In this document: one piece after another, positions 8,781-17,369 of the stretch
Layout of the letters: the number at the start of each line of letters is the position of its first letter
Numbering within the stretch: the first letter of the stretch is position 1
Source: Roseofilum halophilum BLCC-M91
GTDB lineage: Bacteria; Cyanobacteriota; Cyanobacteriia; Cyanobacteriales; Desertifilaceae
Assembly: GCF_030068445.1 (NCBI RefSeq)
Contig: NZ_JAQPOK010000071.1
Location: 1 to 45,483, forward strand
DNA: 45,483 nt
Reading direction: 5' to 3'
Program-made: the position numbers and the translations under genes
The notes under the pieces: generated by a model
The model's database searches: none
What the model saw: only the letters and a program-made list of their open reading frames with translations
Told to the model about the DNA's origin: nothing

Positions 8781-9025
8781 AAATTACACGATCTAACCGT
8801 TGGCAAACAGCCTTGCAATCTGGGCGGTGTATCGCCGCTCTTGCGCTTAGTCTATCCATGCATCACTAGCCTACTCGTGACGGTGCGGTTCTCAGGCTAG
8901 GGTGTATATTTCAGTTTGACTTCTTAGAAGTAAATGAAACACCCTAGCCTGGAACCGCTTGAGTTGAGTAGTCTAGTCCTAGGAGTTTACGAAGGGGCAA
9001 CCAACGGATTTAGGTCGTGTAATTT
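8781..9025. repeat. 245-bp nested imperfect palindrome (MITE-like or transcript-end structure)
   Basis: The outer arms are 8781-8803 and 9001-9025 (AAATTACACGATCTAACCG type; one mismatch and a 2-base indel). The inner arms are 8885-8905 and 8939-8958 (GCGGTTCTCAGGCTAGGGTG type, one-base indel), and the central loop itself carries ACTTCT-T-AGAAGT. Between them, shorter stretches also pair (TAGCCTACTC with GAGTAGTCTA). The whole stretch could fold into one long hairpin. No reading frame of note is inside. A second small palindrome (AATAGTGCG/CGCACTATT, 9043-9062) follows. The rest of the 345-bp gap up to the next gene holds nothing recognisable. Confidence 0.6.
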
Positions 9026-9117
9026 GTTGGGATTTCTACCATAATAGTGCGGACGCACTATTCAACCTTCGTATAAATAAGTTAGACTATTTAAACACAA
9101 GCTCTAACCAACATCCT

Positions 9118-9474
9118 ATGTCCGACTCCAATCCGATCGAGGAATCCAGTATTACCCTCCAACTGCACTCCAAACACTATCAACTCCTAGAAGAAGCCGC
9201 CACTCTAACCGGATTAAGTGTAAGCGATTATATAATACATCATGCTCTGAGTGCGGCGATCGCCCACAAAGCCCTGTACAGCTCATCCCACTCCCCCCAA
9301 CCCACAGCAGACCCTCAACCCACAGAATCCTCAGACTCTCAAGCCACACCAGATCCCCTAGAAGCTATCCTTGACAATAACACCCAAGATCTCCATAACC
9401 TAGCCAAAGGCATCCTATCCACCCTTGCCTGGTCATCCTCAGAAATCATCCAAAAAAACCAAAACTCAAAATAA
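9118..9474 (+). CDS. DUF1778/ribbon-helix-helix-like protein with disordered tail
   Basis: The first 55 residues (ITLQLHSKHYQLLEEAATLTGLSVSDYIIHHAL) resemble the DUF1778 (TacA-type) antitoxin fold, where a beta strand and two helices form a DNA-binding dimer. Residues 58-85 are rich in Ser, Pro, Thr and Gln and look disordered; the last 30 residues may form a helix. TacA-type antitoxins usually precede a GNAT acetyltransferase toxin, but the next gene on this strand is far away and none is seen, so this is either an orphan antitoxin or a stand-alone regulator. Confidence 0.5.
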   Translation: MSDSNPIEESSITLQLHSKHYQLLEEAATLTGLSVSDYIIHHALSAAIAHKALYSSSHSPQPTADPQPTESSDSQATPDPLEAILDNNTQDLHNLAKGILSTLAWSSSEIIQKNQNSK

Positions 9475-9502
9475 GTCCTATAGTCTCATCCGAACTTATG
9501 TT

Positions 9503-9521
9503 GGAAAGTGACAGAAAAGGG
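9503..9521. repeat. Solo terminal-repeat-like sequence (GGAAAGTGACAGAAAAGGG)
   Basis: The 19-bp sequence between the DUF1778-like gene and ftsE matches, with one difference over its core, the terminal inverted repeats of the MITE-like element at 38224-38437. No second copy is nearby, so this looks like the scar of a larger element or an independent short repeat. Confidence 0.4.
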
Positions 9522-9528
9522 AAGTATC

Positions 9529-10278
9529 TCAAAGAACAGGCTTTAAACGCCCTTGGTCTAGAGATAAGACCGGTTGACCCAAAAACTCAATCAATCGTTC
9601 GTCATGGGTAGTTACCAGGATGGTAATCCCCATGCGATTGAGTTTTTGCAGGATTTTCATCACTTGCATGGCGTTATGGGAATCCAGATTACCAGTGGGT
9701 TCATCAGCTAACAACAGAGGAGGTGTACCCACAAGAGCGCGGGCTAAACTGGCTCGTTGCTGTTCTCCTCCAGAGAGGTAACGGGGGAAACAGTTCGCCT
9801 TGTGCGATAAGCCTAACATTTTCAGGGTAGCCGGTAGACGACGCTGGATTTGTTCAGGCCTAAATCCTTGGGCGCGAAGCACAAAGGTGAGGTTTTCAGC
9901 GATGGTTTTTTGGGGAATCAGTTGGTAGTCCTGGAAGACAATACCCATTTTACGCCGCAGTTGAGAGAGGCGATCGCCCTTTACGTCGGTCATAGTTTCC
10001 CCTAAAACCGTCAGATCGCCAGATGTAGGCTTTTCTGCCCCATAAATGAGCTTGAGAAATGTGGATTTTCCCGCCCCAGATGCTCCCGCAATAAACAGAA
10101 AATCCCGCTTGTAGACCGCTAGAGACACTTCGCGCAGAGGATAAGCGCTGTTATCATAGGTTTTGTGGACATTCTGAAACTCAATGATAATTTTTTTTCC
10201 CGAAGCTGAGGGTTCTGGGGAAGGAGAGGATTGCCACCATTGCTGAACAGACTGTAGTGTTTGCTTGAGAGTTTTCAT
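9529..10278 (-). CDS. ftsE: FtsE-type ABC ATPase (cell division)
   Basis: The 249-residue ATPase has Walker A GASGAGKST (65-73), Q-loop near 116, signature LSGGEQQR (168-175) and Walker B LLLADEP (188-194). The Walker B tail PTGNLD and the run REVSLAVYKRDFLFIAG are characteristic of FtsE and LolD-like ATPases. FtsE works with the membrane protein FtsX at the division ring to steer peptidoglycan hydrolases. A charged, Ser/Pro-rich extension of about 28 residues precedes the domain, as in cyanobacterial FtsE. No ftsX lies next to it, which is usual in cyanobacteria. It starts 9 bp after the stop of the glycosyltransferase gene, suggesting co-transcription. Confidence 0.85.
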   Translation of the reverse strand: MKTLKQTLQSVQQWWQSSPSPEPSASGKKIIIEFQNVHKTYDNSAYPLREVSLAVYKRDFLFIAGASGAGKSTFLKLIYGAEKPTSGDLTVLGETMTDVKGDRLSQLRRKMGIVFQDYQLIPQKTIAENLTFVLRAQGFRPEQIQRRLPATLKMLGLSHKANCFPRYLSGGEQQRASLARALVGTPPLLLADEPTGNLDSHNAMQVMKILQKLNRMGITILVTTHDERLIEFLGQPVLSLDQGRLKPVL

Positions 10279-10287
10279 CTGAAAATA

Positions 10288-11064
10288 TCAGAACGATTGA
10301 GTAAACGATAACCAGGCAAACCGAGGCAGGGCTAACATTCTCCGCCAACGACTCGGTTCTTGGTAGAGGCGATACACCCATTCTAAATGGCGATCGCGCA
10401 ACCAAACCGGAGCGCGATCTTTCCGTCCTGCCCAAATATCAAAACTGCCCCCCACGCCAATCCAAATAGAACCGGGACAAAGGCAACGATGTTGGGCGAT
10501 CCATAATTCTTGCCGGGGAACTCCTAACCCAACATAAATCAGGTGAGGTTGTTTTTCTTTCAAGGTATCTAAAAGGTTGTCCTGTTCATCCTCAGACAAA
10601 TACCCATGTTGCACGGCGATCGCCAGATCCGGGCATTGTTGCCGCCACATTTGCGCCGCATCTTGGGCAACTCCCGGCTCTCCCCCGTAGAAAAATACCC
10701 CTCTAGAGACTCCCTCGGATAAAGAAAACTCAGGGAGACGATAAAGCAAAGTCTGGGCCAACTCAATCCCTGGAAAGCGCTGGATCTGATACCCTTGCCA
10801 TTGTAGGTATAAAACAACTCCAGATCCATCGGGAATCACCAAATCCGCCCGGCGGATCGCCTCTGCTAGAGCCGGATGTTCCCGCGCTTGCATAGTCATT
10901 TCCGCGTTCAGAGTCACCACATGGGCCCCCCGTTTTTCCCTAAGCAGATGCAGCAACCACCCTGGATAATCATCACATAAATGAACAGGAAGATCCAGAA
11001 CCTGCGCAGGTTCTGGACTCTTCACCCGATTATTCTCCATCCTCACCCCTTCTGGCGACTCCAT
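10288..11064 (-). CDS. WecG/TagA/CpsF-family glycosyltransferase
   Basis: The 258-residue product shows the family core: HVVTLNAEMTMQAREHPALAEAI, ADLVIPDGSGVVLYLQWQG (with the catalytic Asp of the family) and LIYVGLGVPRQELWIAQH, then GVGGSFDIWAGRKDRAP and HLEWVYRLYQEPSRWRRM at the C-terminus. Members transfer N-acetylmannosaminuronate, N-acetylmannosamine or similar sugars to lipid-linked intermediates during surface polysaccharide synthesis, at the inner membrane face. The exact sugar cannot be read from sequence. It precedes ftsE in the same orientation. Confidence 0.85.
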   Translation of the reverse strand: MESPEGVRMENNRVKSPEPAQVLDLPVHLCDDYPGWLLHLLREKRGAHVVTLNAEMTMQAREHPALAEAIRRADLVIPDGSGVVLYLQWQGYQIQRFPGIELAQTLLYRLPEFSLSEGVSRGVFFYGGEPGVAQDAAQMWRQQCPDLAIAVQHGYLSEDEQDNLLDTLKEKQPHLIYVGLGVPRQELWIAQHRCLCPGSIWIGVGGSFDIWAGRKDRAPVWLRDRHLEWVYRLYQEPSRWRRMLALPRFAWLSFTQSF

Positions 11065-11140
11065 AGTTTGATCTTTGAGCGTCCACGATCAACGCTTCCG
11101 TATTTTACCTTAGTGCTACGCCCTGGTAATCGGTGGTGAG

Positions 11141-11620
11141 TCACAGCAATGGGAGACTCTGAGCTAAAATTTTCTCGATGATACCACTGGTGGATGTGGC
11201 AACTTCAATCTGAATCAGTTCTAGACGACAACCACAGTCCCTAACGGCTGGCATTTCCGGTAAGGTATCCGGGGTATAGTCTCCTCCTTTGGCATAGATG
11301 TCGGGTTTTAGGATTTCAATTAAGCCCGTAGCGGTTATAGAGTCAAAGATAACTACCCCATCCACGGGTTTTAAGCCCATAACCAGTTCTGCTCGTTGGG
11401 CTTGGGGTATGATGGGGCGATTGGGTTTGAGCTGTTGTACCGAGCGATCGCTATTAATGCCAACAATCAGCGATCGCCCGAAAGCTTTTGCCTGTTGTAA
11501 ATAGCGTAAATGACCCATATGCAGCAAATCAAAGCAGCCATTCGTTAGCACCAACGGCCGCCAGTTTTGGGGATATTCTGCAATTTGGGCTTGTAGTTGC
11601 TCAAGGGTAAATATCATCAT
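11141..11620 (-). CDS. rfaE2: HldE C-terminal-type heptose-1-phosphate adenylyltransferase
   Basis: Nucleotidyltransferase of the cytidylyltransferase fold, with the H-x-G-H-type motif (TNGCFDLLHMGHLRYLQQAK) at its N-terminus, GINSDRSV and PDIYAKGGDYTPDTLPE near the C-terminus. Stand-alone versions (RfaE domain II) activate heptose or related sugar phosphates with a nucleotide for lipopolysaccharide or surface glycans. I start it at ATG 11620 (159 residues, MMIFTLEQLQ...), because this ATG lies one base after the TAA stop of the upstream gene, as expected for translational coupling. The open frame extends further upstream but overlaps that gene. Confidence 0.85.
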   Translation of the reverse strand: MMIFTLEQLQAQIAEYPQNWRPLVLTNGCFDLLHMGHLRYLQQAKAFGRSLIVGINSDRSVQQLKPNRPIIPQAQRAELVMGLKPVDGVVIFDSITATGLIEILKPDIYAKGGDYTPDTLPEMPAVRDCGCRLELIQIEVATSTSGIIEKILAQSLPLL

Positions 11621-11621
11621 T

Positions 11622-11951
11622 TTATCGACGTAACCACCAGTGTAAACCCCAGCCGATCGCAAAACCCAATCCCCCAAACCGCACCGCTTGCCAAAAGGGT
11701 TCTTTAACAGTTAACCAAGAGAGAAGGCGGCTTTCTAGCTCCACTTCTAAGACTGCCAGTTGTTGTTTAACCTGTTGGAGTTCTGTTTGCAGTTGGGCTA
11801 ACCGTTGCTGAAGATCCTGTTTTTGCTGCTTTCCTACTCTAACTTGGGTATATCGTTGTTTGAGACTCGATAAGCTCTCTTCTAAATCGATCAAGCTCTG
11901 TTCCCAGTCAGGTTGGGGATCTCTGTCAGAGGAAGTGGGGCGATCGGACAT
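11622..11951 (-). CDS. Coiled-coil protein with C-terminal membrane segment
   Basis: The 109-residue protein has a long Gln/Leu-rich coiled coil (about residues 22-80, with runs such as QQRLAQLQTELQQVKQQL) and ends in one hydrophobic segment (AVRFGGLGFAIGWGLHWWL) followed by RR. It is probably a tail-anchored protein. The function is not known. The ATG at 11951 is preferred over a TTG 24 bp upstream. Its stop is one base from the start of the nucleotidyltransferase gene, so the two are translated together. Confidence 0.6.
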   Translation of the reverse strand: MSDRPTSSDRDPQPDWEQSLIDLEESLSSLKQRYTQVRVGKQQKQDLQQRLAQLQTELQQVKQQLAVLEVELESRLLSWLTVKEPFWQAVRFGGLGFAIGWGLHWWLRR

Positions 11952-12062
11952 AGGAAAATAGGGGAATGGCGACAATAGAACAGCACATCAAGGATTATTC
12001 AAGTCTTGAGTCTTTCCGTTACAATCAAGGACAACGGTATTTTATCAAGGTTATCTGCTCTT

Positions 12063-12341
12063 ATGTCTAATCTTTCTCCTGTAGACACCCCGATCGCCTC
12101 TAACCTCTCGGAACTGACCACCCTAGAGATTGCCCAAGCCCTGGCTCAACGACTGGCCATTTCTTCAACAGATTGGCATAAGCTCAAGTCGAACCGCAAA
12201 GCCAGGGCCCAAGAACAGGCGATCGCCGCTCTTATTTTCCTCATACAAAACCAGAAAGAAGAAGCCCTTCCTAGGCTACAACAAGCCACCGGCTGGCTCG
12301 ATCGCTCCATCAGCGCTCCTCCTTGTCCAGATCATCACTAA
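12063..12341 (+). CDS. Small conserved cyanobacterial protein (DUF6439-like)
   Basis: The 92-residue product (start ATG 12063; the frame is open 57 bp further upstream) reads LTTLEIAQALAQRLAISSTDWHKLKSNRKARAQEQAIAALIFLI and ends in a His/Pro-rich tail. It is helical, soluble and resembles a small protein family restricted to cyanobacteria, which I believe is DUF6439. The function is unknown. It is convergent with the RsbW-type gene, with 5 bp between the stops. Confidence 0.55.
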   Translation: MSNLSPVDTPIASNLSELTTLEIAQALAQRLAISSTDWHKLKSNRKARAQEQAIAALIFLIQNQKEEALPRLQQATGWLDRSISAPPCPDHH

Positions 12342-12346
12342 ATTAA

Positions 12347-12802
12347 TTATCGCCAACTTTTGCACAGTCGCAGTTCCCGGTCTTCCGGAGACCACTGCAC
12401 TTGATCGAAAATCTGGTGCAGAATAAACAAACCCCGTCCACATTCGGCTTCATGTTCCGGAAGATTAGCCGAGTCGATGGGGATACAGGAACACTCATGC
12501 CTGTTTTGATCCGTACTTTCACAGCCTTGATCGGAAATTACCCACCAATGATGGCCTTCCGATACCGAAAACCGGACATGAACTTGCTTACCCGGATCGA
12601 GATTATTACCATGTTTAGCCGCATTCACTAGGGCTTCTTGTAGTCCGAGTCTAACCTGTTCTTGCCAGTCTGAAGGCACATGAGAAGGGATGTGAGTGAG
12701 GAGTAGATCGAGTATGGGACACAGGTACAAAGTAGACGCAAAACTAATGGTATTCCATTGTCGGCGCACTGGACGAGGTGAAATAGCAATCACAACTGCC
12801 AA
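12347..12802 (-). CDS. RsbW-type ATP-binding (anti-sigma/serine kinase) protein
   Basis: The 151-residue protein is a GHKL ATPase domain of the HATPase_c_2 kind: N box EALVNAAKHGN (about residues 56-66), G1 box ISDQG (about 92-96), and GRGLFIL (about 123-129). Such proteins act as serine kinases or anti-sigma factors in partner-switching pathways with STAS-domain and PP2C proteins. A Cys/His-bearing insert lies between the G1 and G2 boxes (HECSCIPIDSANLPEHEAEC), a feature common in cyanobacterial members. No STAS or PP2C gene is adjacent. Confidence 0.8.
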   Translation of the reverse strand: MAVVIAISPRPVRRQWNTISFASTLYLCPILDLLLTHIPSHVPSDWQEQVRLGLQEALVNAAKHGNNLDPGKQVHVRFSVSEGHHWWVISDQGCESTDQNRHECSCIPIDSANLPEHEAECGRGLFILHQIFDQVQWSPEDRELRLCKSWR

Positions 12803-13352
12803 TCCTTAATTTTTACAAGAGGACAGAGTATCTTAGGAGATCAAATGAGCGTTAGGGGTTTGAAACCTAGATGACCTGAGTGTATATCGCGCTCCCATTA
12901 ACTTTATCTGAATGATTTAAATGATTCATGATTAACGAACTGCTTTTCCCGTATTAAAAATTTTTGGCTGTGCAATTGGTAAGGGTTTGATTGACACTTC
13001 AATTCTCCATTTGCTTGACTTCGATTGGGAGTCATATGGGGTTAACAATTGCTCCAGAAAGCATAAATTTAAGTTTTTCTATTGCTTCATTATATCAAAC
13101 TTTTTCTCAAAACACATCCGTGTAACCAATGTAGCTCGCTTTCCAGAAAAATAGAGAACAGACTCTGATGACCGGTTATACTATAATTAGAGATTTTTTT
13201 CTCTAACTTAATCCTGGTCTAGAGAAGAGTCTACTGATGACTTCTAGGGTAGAAGAATCTACTCAATGTTTGATCCTATCTAGTGTTTATCACTAATTAT
13301 TTGTTTTTAATATTACTTTAGTCCATTCTATTTTTCCTGTCCACCCAATCCT
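12803..13352. other. 550-bp intergenic region with candidate promoter and hairpin
   Basis: No gene is supported here. At 13182-13187 there is a consensus TATAAT (within GGTTATACTATAAT), but without a good -35 box. It overlaps a perfect 7-bp stem TTAGAGA/TCTCTAA (13187-13193 with 13200-13206, loop of six T). Placed 150 bp ahead of the amidohydrolase gene, this could be its promoter and early leader. The remainder is AT-rich, with no evident structure. Confidence 0.35.
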
Positions 13353-14576
13353 ATGATTTCATCCACCCTGGTTCCTCCCTCAATCAATCTTGAGTCAGTT
13401 CGATTAGAAATTCGAGCTTTACAGCCCGAACTGGTCAAATGGCGAAGGCAAATTCATCAATATCCTGAACTCGGTTTTGAAGAACATCTGACCTCAGCGT
13501 TGGTATCAAAACTATTGACCCAATGGAAAATCGATCATCAAACGGCGATCGCCGGAACCGGTATTGTCGCCACCATTACCGGCCAAACCCCTGGCCCCGT
13601 TTTAGCCATTCGCGCCGATATGGATGCCTTACCCATTGACGAACTCAATCAAGTCCCATATCGATCGCACCATCAAGGCAAAATGCACGCCTGCGGCCAT
13701 GACGGTCACACGGCGATCGCCCTAGGAACCGCCCGCTATTTAGCCCAACACCGACAAAACTTTTCCGGAACCATAAAAATCATATTCCAGCCCGCAGAGG
13801 AAGGGCCAGGCGGCGCTAAACCCATGATCGAAGCTGGGGTACTGAAAAATCCCGATGTGGACGCTCTCATCGGTCTACACCTGTGGAACTCTCTACCCAT
13901 GGGTAAAGTCGCCGTTCGCAGCGGCCCCTTTATGGCCGCCGTCGAATCCTTCAAACTCTTGATTATGGGCAAAGGCGGCCATGGAGCCATGCCCGATCAA
14001 ACCATCGATTCAGTCATCGTCAGCGCTCAAATTGTCAATGGACTGCAAACCATTGTCTCCCGCAACATCAACCCCCTACAATCAGCCGTGGTTACCGTGG
14101 GCGAACTCCATGCCGGAACCCGCCATAACGTGATTGCCGATACAGCCAAACTCAGTGGAACCGTTCGCTATTACGATCCCCAACTACAAGGCTATCTACA
14201 AGAGCGCATCGACCAAACCATAGCAGGCATCTGTAAGATTCACGGAGCCACCTACGATCTCAACTATTGGCGACAATATCCCGCCGTAATCAACGATCGC
14301 CGCATCGCCAACTTTGTATATTCCGTCGCCCAAGAAGTCGTCGAAACCTCCGATCGACTCCTCCCCGACTATCAAACCCTAGCAGCCGAAGATGTCTCCT
14401 TCTTCCTACAAGCCGTTCCTGGATGCTACTTCTTCCTCGGTTCAGCTAACCCAGATCGAGATTTAGCCTATCCCCATCACCATCCCCGCTTTAACTTTGA
14501 CGAAATTGTATTACAGATGGGGGTAGAACTCTTTGTCCGTTGCGCCGAGCAGTTTGCCCCCCGTTATCCGCTCTAG
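13353..14576 (+). CDS. M20-family amidohydrolase (IAA-amino acid/hippurate hydrolase type)
   Basis: The 407-residue metallohydrolase shows the M20D pattern: WRRQIHQYPELGFEEHLTS near residue 30, the metal-binding MHACGHDGHTAIALGTARYL (about 110-129), and FQPAEEGPGGAKPMIEAGVL with the general-base Glu pair (about 145-164). The dimerisation domain carries GKGGHGAMPDQTIDSV. These enzymes cleave N-acyl amino acids such as acetyl- or hippuryl-type substrates with two metal ions. The real substrate cannot be told. Length is normal. It stands alone; the 3' end is followed by heptanucleotide repeats. Confidence 0.9.
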   Translation: MISSTLVPPSINLESVRLEIRALQPELVKWRRQIHQYPELGFEEHLTSALVSKLLTQWKIDHQTAIAGTGIVATITGQTPGPVLAIRADMDALPIDELNQVPYRSHHQGKMHACGHDGHTAIALGTARYLAQHRQNFSGTIKIIFQPAEEGPGGAKPMIEAGVLKNPDVDALIGLHLWNSLPMGKVAVRSGPFMAAVESFKLLIMGKGGHGAMPDQTIDSVIVSAQIVNGLQTIVSRNINPLQSAVVTVGELHAGTRHNVIADTAKLSGTVRYYDPQLQGYLQERIDQTIAGICKIHGATYDLNYWRQYPAVINDRRIANFVYSVAQEVVETSDRLLPDYQTLAAEDVSFFLQAVPGCYFFLGSANPDRDLAYPHHHPRFNFDEIVLQMGVELFVRCAEQFAPRYPL

Positions 14577-14646
14577 GGAGATGGGGGGATAGGGAGATGG
14601 CACTATACCTGTTCCCTGTTCCCTATTCCCTATTCCCCCTTCCCAA
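14577..14646. repeat. Heptanucleotide short tandem repeat (TTCCCTA/TTCCCTG)
   Basis: Between the convergent M20 and tsaE genes, GTTCCCTGTTCCCTATTCC continues as a run of 7-bp TTCCCTR units from about 14611 to 14640, with the related GGGAGATGG motif before it (14577-14600). Such heptamer repeats are common in cyanobacterial intergenic DNA and vary in number between strains. Confidence 0.7.
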
Positions 14647-14649
14647 AAA

Positions 14650-15147
14650 TCAACAAGATAAGCCAACCTGGAAAGATTGATCTTCTTCAGAGAGTGCCTG
14701 AAGAGCGGCCATAGATAACGGGCCTTTAGCCCACAACTCGACCCGTCTTTGCTCACCCTGATAGCTCAGGTCTAAGATCAACACCTCTGGGGGAGAATAG
14801 GGCAGCTTTTCCGCCCACTCAATAGCCACAATACCAGGAGCAACTTCCACAGCTTCCCAATATAATTCTGGATTGAGGCTAGGCACTTGGGCAGGACTGA
14901 GGCGATAGAGATCGAAATGGTAGAGGGGCACTCTGCCATCGGCATATTCATTAATTAGGGTAAACGTGGGACTATCAATGAGATCCTCAATCCCCAGTCC
15001 CTTACCCAGTCCCTGAATTAACGTGGTTTTACCCGTACCCAAATCCCCATTCAGAAGGACTACGCTGCCAGGGGCGAGAATTTGACCGAGTTTAATCCCC
15101 AATTTTTGGGTCGCTGGTGCATCGGGTAGGTCAAGAGAAAGATGCAT
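14650..15147 (-). CDS. tsaE: tRNA threonylcarbamoyladenosine biosynthesis ATPase TsaE
   Basis: The 165-residue protein has Walker A GDLGTGKTTL (about residues 34-43), the family motif IDSPTFTLINEY (about 57-68) and YHFDLYRL further on, then a late Trp-Ala-Glu (IEWAEKLP). TsaE is the ATPase that drives the TsaB-TsaD complex in forming t6A at position 37 of ANN-decoding tRNAs. Length is typical. The gene lies 31 bp downstream of hisIE on the same strand, possibly in one transcript. Confidence 0.9.
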   Translation of the reverse strand: MHLSLDLPDAPATQKLGIKLGQILAPGSVVLLNGDLGTGKTTLIQGLGKGLGIEDLIDSPTFTLINEYADGRVPLYHFDLYRLSPAQVPSLNPELYWEAVEVAPGIVAIEWAEKLPYSPPEVLILDLSYQGEQRRVELWAKGPLSMAALQALSEEDQSFQVGLSC

Positions 15148-15178
15148 AGTTATAAAGGTGATGATTGAGAGAATAGAT

Positions 15179-15823
15179 TTAGCGGCGACGCTGTTGCAGT
15201 TGTCGATAAACCGCTTTTAGGGGCACACCATGATAAGAAAGGGCCACCAAGGTGTGATAAAACAAATCAGCGACTTCTGAGGCAATGGACTCCGGATCAT
15301 CATCTTTGCAGGCCATGACCACTTCAGCCGTTTCCTCACCCACCTTCTTTAAAATTTTATTATCTCCATCAGCTAACAATTTGCACGTATAGGATTCTGG
15401 CGTAGGACGATCGCGGCGATCGCAAATTACCTCATACACTTGAGAGAGCATATCCGCAGGCGGTGCAGTAATGCTTCCTTCCACCTGATGAAAACAACTG
15501 CGCTCTCCGGTATGACAAGCAATATCACCAATTTGCTCGACTCCAATTAACAGAGCATCGCTATCACAATCATAACGAAGCGATCGCACCTTCTGGAGAT
15601 GGCCCGAGGTTTCCCCCTTGTGCCACAACTGGGAACGGGAGCGACTCCAAAACCAGGTTTCCCCAGTCTCTAGGGTTTTTTGTAGCGATTCTCGATTCAT
15701 CCAAGCCATCATCAGCACCGTGCCATCGAGATCGTCTTGAACAATGGCAGGAACCAACCCTTGATCGTTATATTGAATGCGATCAACAGGAATCGCCTGG
15801 GACGGAAAAGACTCAACAGACAT
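15179..15823 (-). CDS. hisIE: Bifunctional phosphoribosyl-AMP cyclohydrolase/phosphoribosyl-ATP pyrophosphatase
   Basis: Residues 1-125 are HisI ([19 protein letters not shown], the metal-binding YDCDSDALL and [10 protein letters not shown]) and residues about 130-214 are HisE ([18 protein letters not shown], then [14 protein letters not shown] with the metal-binding Glu/Asp residues). The fused enzyme performs the second and third steps of histidine synthesis: it removes pyrophosphate from phosphoribosyl-ATP, then opens the adenine ring. Length (214) fits the fused form usual in cyanobacteria. No other his gene is near. Confidence 0.95.
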   Translation of the reverse strand: MSVESFPSQAIPVDRIQYNDQGLVPAIVQDDLDGTVLMMAWMNRESLQKTLETGETWFWSRSRSQLWHKGETSGHLQKVRSLRYDCDSDALLIGVEQIGDIACHTGERSCFHQVEGSITAPPADMLSQVYEVICDRRDRPTPESYTCKLLADGDNKILKKVGEETAEVVMACKDDDPESIASEVADLFYHTLVALSYHGVPLKAVYRQLQQRRR

Positions 15824-16013
15824 AAAAATTAATCAATTACCCAAACCAACAACAGATCGCTTGCAGAGATTGAAAACCTTGTAAGCATCCTTACCCAATC
15901 TTACCCCTTCTCTAACCGAGCAAGTAACGAAGGGCCTAAATTTTAGTGTAATCTAGCCCTTATTGCCAAAAAACCACTTGAGCGTTTAACCCAAAATTAT
16001 CCGTATTTTTGCC

Positions 16014-16019
16014 AAGGAG
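16014..16019 (+). promoter_or_regulatory. Shine-Dalgarno AAGGAG that questions the hemL start
   Basis: A perfect AAGGAG directly touches the ATG at 16020 (zero spacing), which would be too close for normal initiation. A TTG in the same frame at 16026 has a six-base spacing. The site therefore favours TTG 16026 as the true start of hemL. Confidence 0.5.
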
Positions 16020-17324
16020 ATGACCTTGACTGCAACACCACTAAACACCACCAAATCCCAAGACATCTTTACTGCTGCCCAAAGCCTCATGCCTGGCGGA
16101 GTCAGCTCTCCCGTGCGAGCCTTCAAATCCGTCGGCGGCCAACCCATCGTTTTTGACCGCGTAAACGGAGCCTACATCTGGGATGTCGATGGCAACCAAT
16201 ATATCGATTATGTCGGCACTTGGGGCCCCGCCATTTGCGGTCATGCCCATCCCGACGTAATCAAAGCCCTGCACGAATCCCTAGACAAAGGAACCAGCTT
16301 TGGCGCTCCCTGTGCCCAAGAAAACGTCCTCGCGGAAATGGTCATTAACGCCGTTCCCAGCATTGAAATGGTTCGGTTTGTCAACTCTGGAACCGAGGCC
16401 TGTATGTCTGTCCTGCGACTGATGCGAGCCTTCACCGAACGGGAAAAAATCATTAAATTTGAAGGCTGCTACCATGGCCATGCCGATATGTTCCTGGTTA
16501 AAGCCGGATCTGGAGTCGCGACCCTCGGCTTACCCGACTCTCCCGGAGTGCCCAAAGCCACCACCACAAGCACTCTCACCGCCCCCTACAATGACCTAGA
16601 AGCGGTGAAAGCCCTCTTCGATGACAATCCAGACCAAATTGCCGGAGTCATCCTAGAACCGGTTGTGGGCAACTCTGGCTTTATTCCCCCAGACGCAGGA
16701 TTTTTAGAAGGATTGCGCCTGCTCACTCAAGACCATGGCGCTTTATTGGTTTTTGATGAAGTGATGACCGGATTTCGGATTTCCTATGGTGGAGCGCAAG
16801 CCAAATTTGGCGTAACTCCCGATCTCACCACCTTGGGTAAAGTAATTGGTGGCGGACTGCCCGTGGGAGCCTATGGCGGTCGTAAGGATATTATGTCTTT
16901 GGTAGCTCCGGCTGGCCCCATGTATCAAGCGGGAACCCTATCGGGCAATCCTCTAGCCATGACAGCCGGGATTAAAACCCTGGAAATCTTGAATAAAGAT
17001 GGCCAGTATGAGCGTTTGCAGAAGATCACCAAAAAACTAATCGATGGCTTGCTCGCTATTGCCAAAGAAACCGGCCATCAGGCTTGTGGTGGCTCCATTA
17101 GTGCCATGTTTGGCTTCTTCTTTATGGCTGGCCCGGTTCATAATTTTACTGATGCCAAACAGTCCGATACGGCTAAGTTTGGCCGCTTCCATCGGGGAAT
17201 GTTAGAGCAGGGAGTTTATTTAGCTCCTTCTCAGTTTGAGGCTGGATTTACGTCTTTGGCCCATACAGAGGAAGATATTGACAAGACCCTAGAAGCAGCT
17301 CGGAAGGTCATGAGTTCTCTTTAG
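16020..17324 (+). CDS. hemL: Glutamate-1-semialdehyde 2,1-aminomutase
   Basis: The PLP enzyme (434 residues from ATG; 432 from the alternative TTG at 16026, which suits the ribosome site better and matches usual cyanobacterial lengths) converts glutamate-1-semialdehyde into 5-aminolevulinate for heme and chlorophyll. Visible signatures: [20 protein letters not shown] at the N-terminus, [18 protein letters not shown] for PLP phosphate binding, VLEPVVGN-type segment [31 protein letters not shown], and the Schiff-base lysine in [18 protein letters not shown] (about residue 272). All key residues are present. It is monocistronic; a strong hairpin lies at 17345-17369. Confidence 0.95.
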   Translation: MTLTATPLNTTKSQDIFTAAQSLMPGGVSSPVRAFKSVGGQPIVFDRVNGAYIWDVDGNQYIDYVGTWGPAICGHAHPDVIKALHESLDKGTSFGAPCAQENVLAEMVINAVPSIEMVRFVNSGTEACMSVLRLMRAFTEREKIIKFEGCYHGHADMFLVKAGSGVATLGLPDSPGVPKATTTSTLTAPYNDLEAVKALFDDNPDQIAGVILEPVVGNSGFIPPDAGFLEGLRLLTQDHGALLVFDEVMTGFRISYGGAQAKFGVTPDLTTLGKVIGGGLPVGAYGGRKDIMSLVAPAGPMYQAGTLSGNPLAMTAGIKTLEILNKDGQYERLQKITKKLIDGLLAIAKETGHQACGGSISAMFGFFFMAGPVHNFTDAKQSDTAKFGRFHRGMLEQGVYLAPSQFEAGFTSLAHTEEDIDKTLEAARKVMSSL

Positions 17325-17344
17325 GAATGCTGGAACTAGTAGTG

Positions 17345-17369
17345 GTAGGGTGGGCATTGCCCACCCTAC
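17345..17369 (+). terminator. 11-bp GC-rich hairpin after hemL
   Basis: GTAGGGTGGGC (17345-17355) pairs perfectly with GCCCACCCTAC (17359-17369) around ATT, 20 bp after the hemL stop. There is no T tract, so it may be a dispersed cyanobacterial repeat that serves as transcript-end structure rather than a classic terminator. Confidence 0.5.

Noticed and set aside
9118-9474. TacAT toxin-antitoxin pair
   Set aside because: Only the DUF1778-like protein is present; no acetyltransferase toxin is adjacent.
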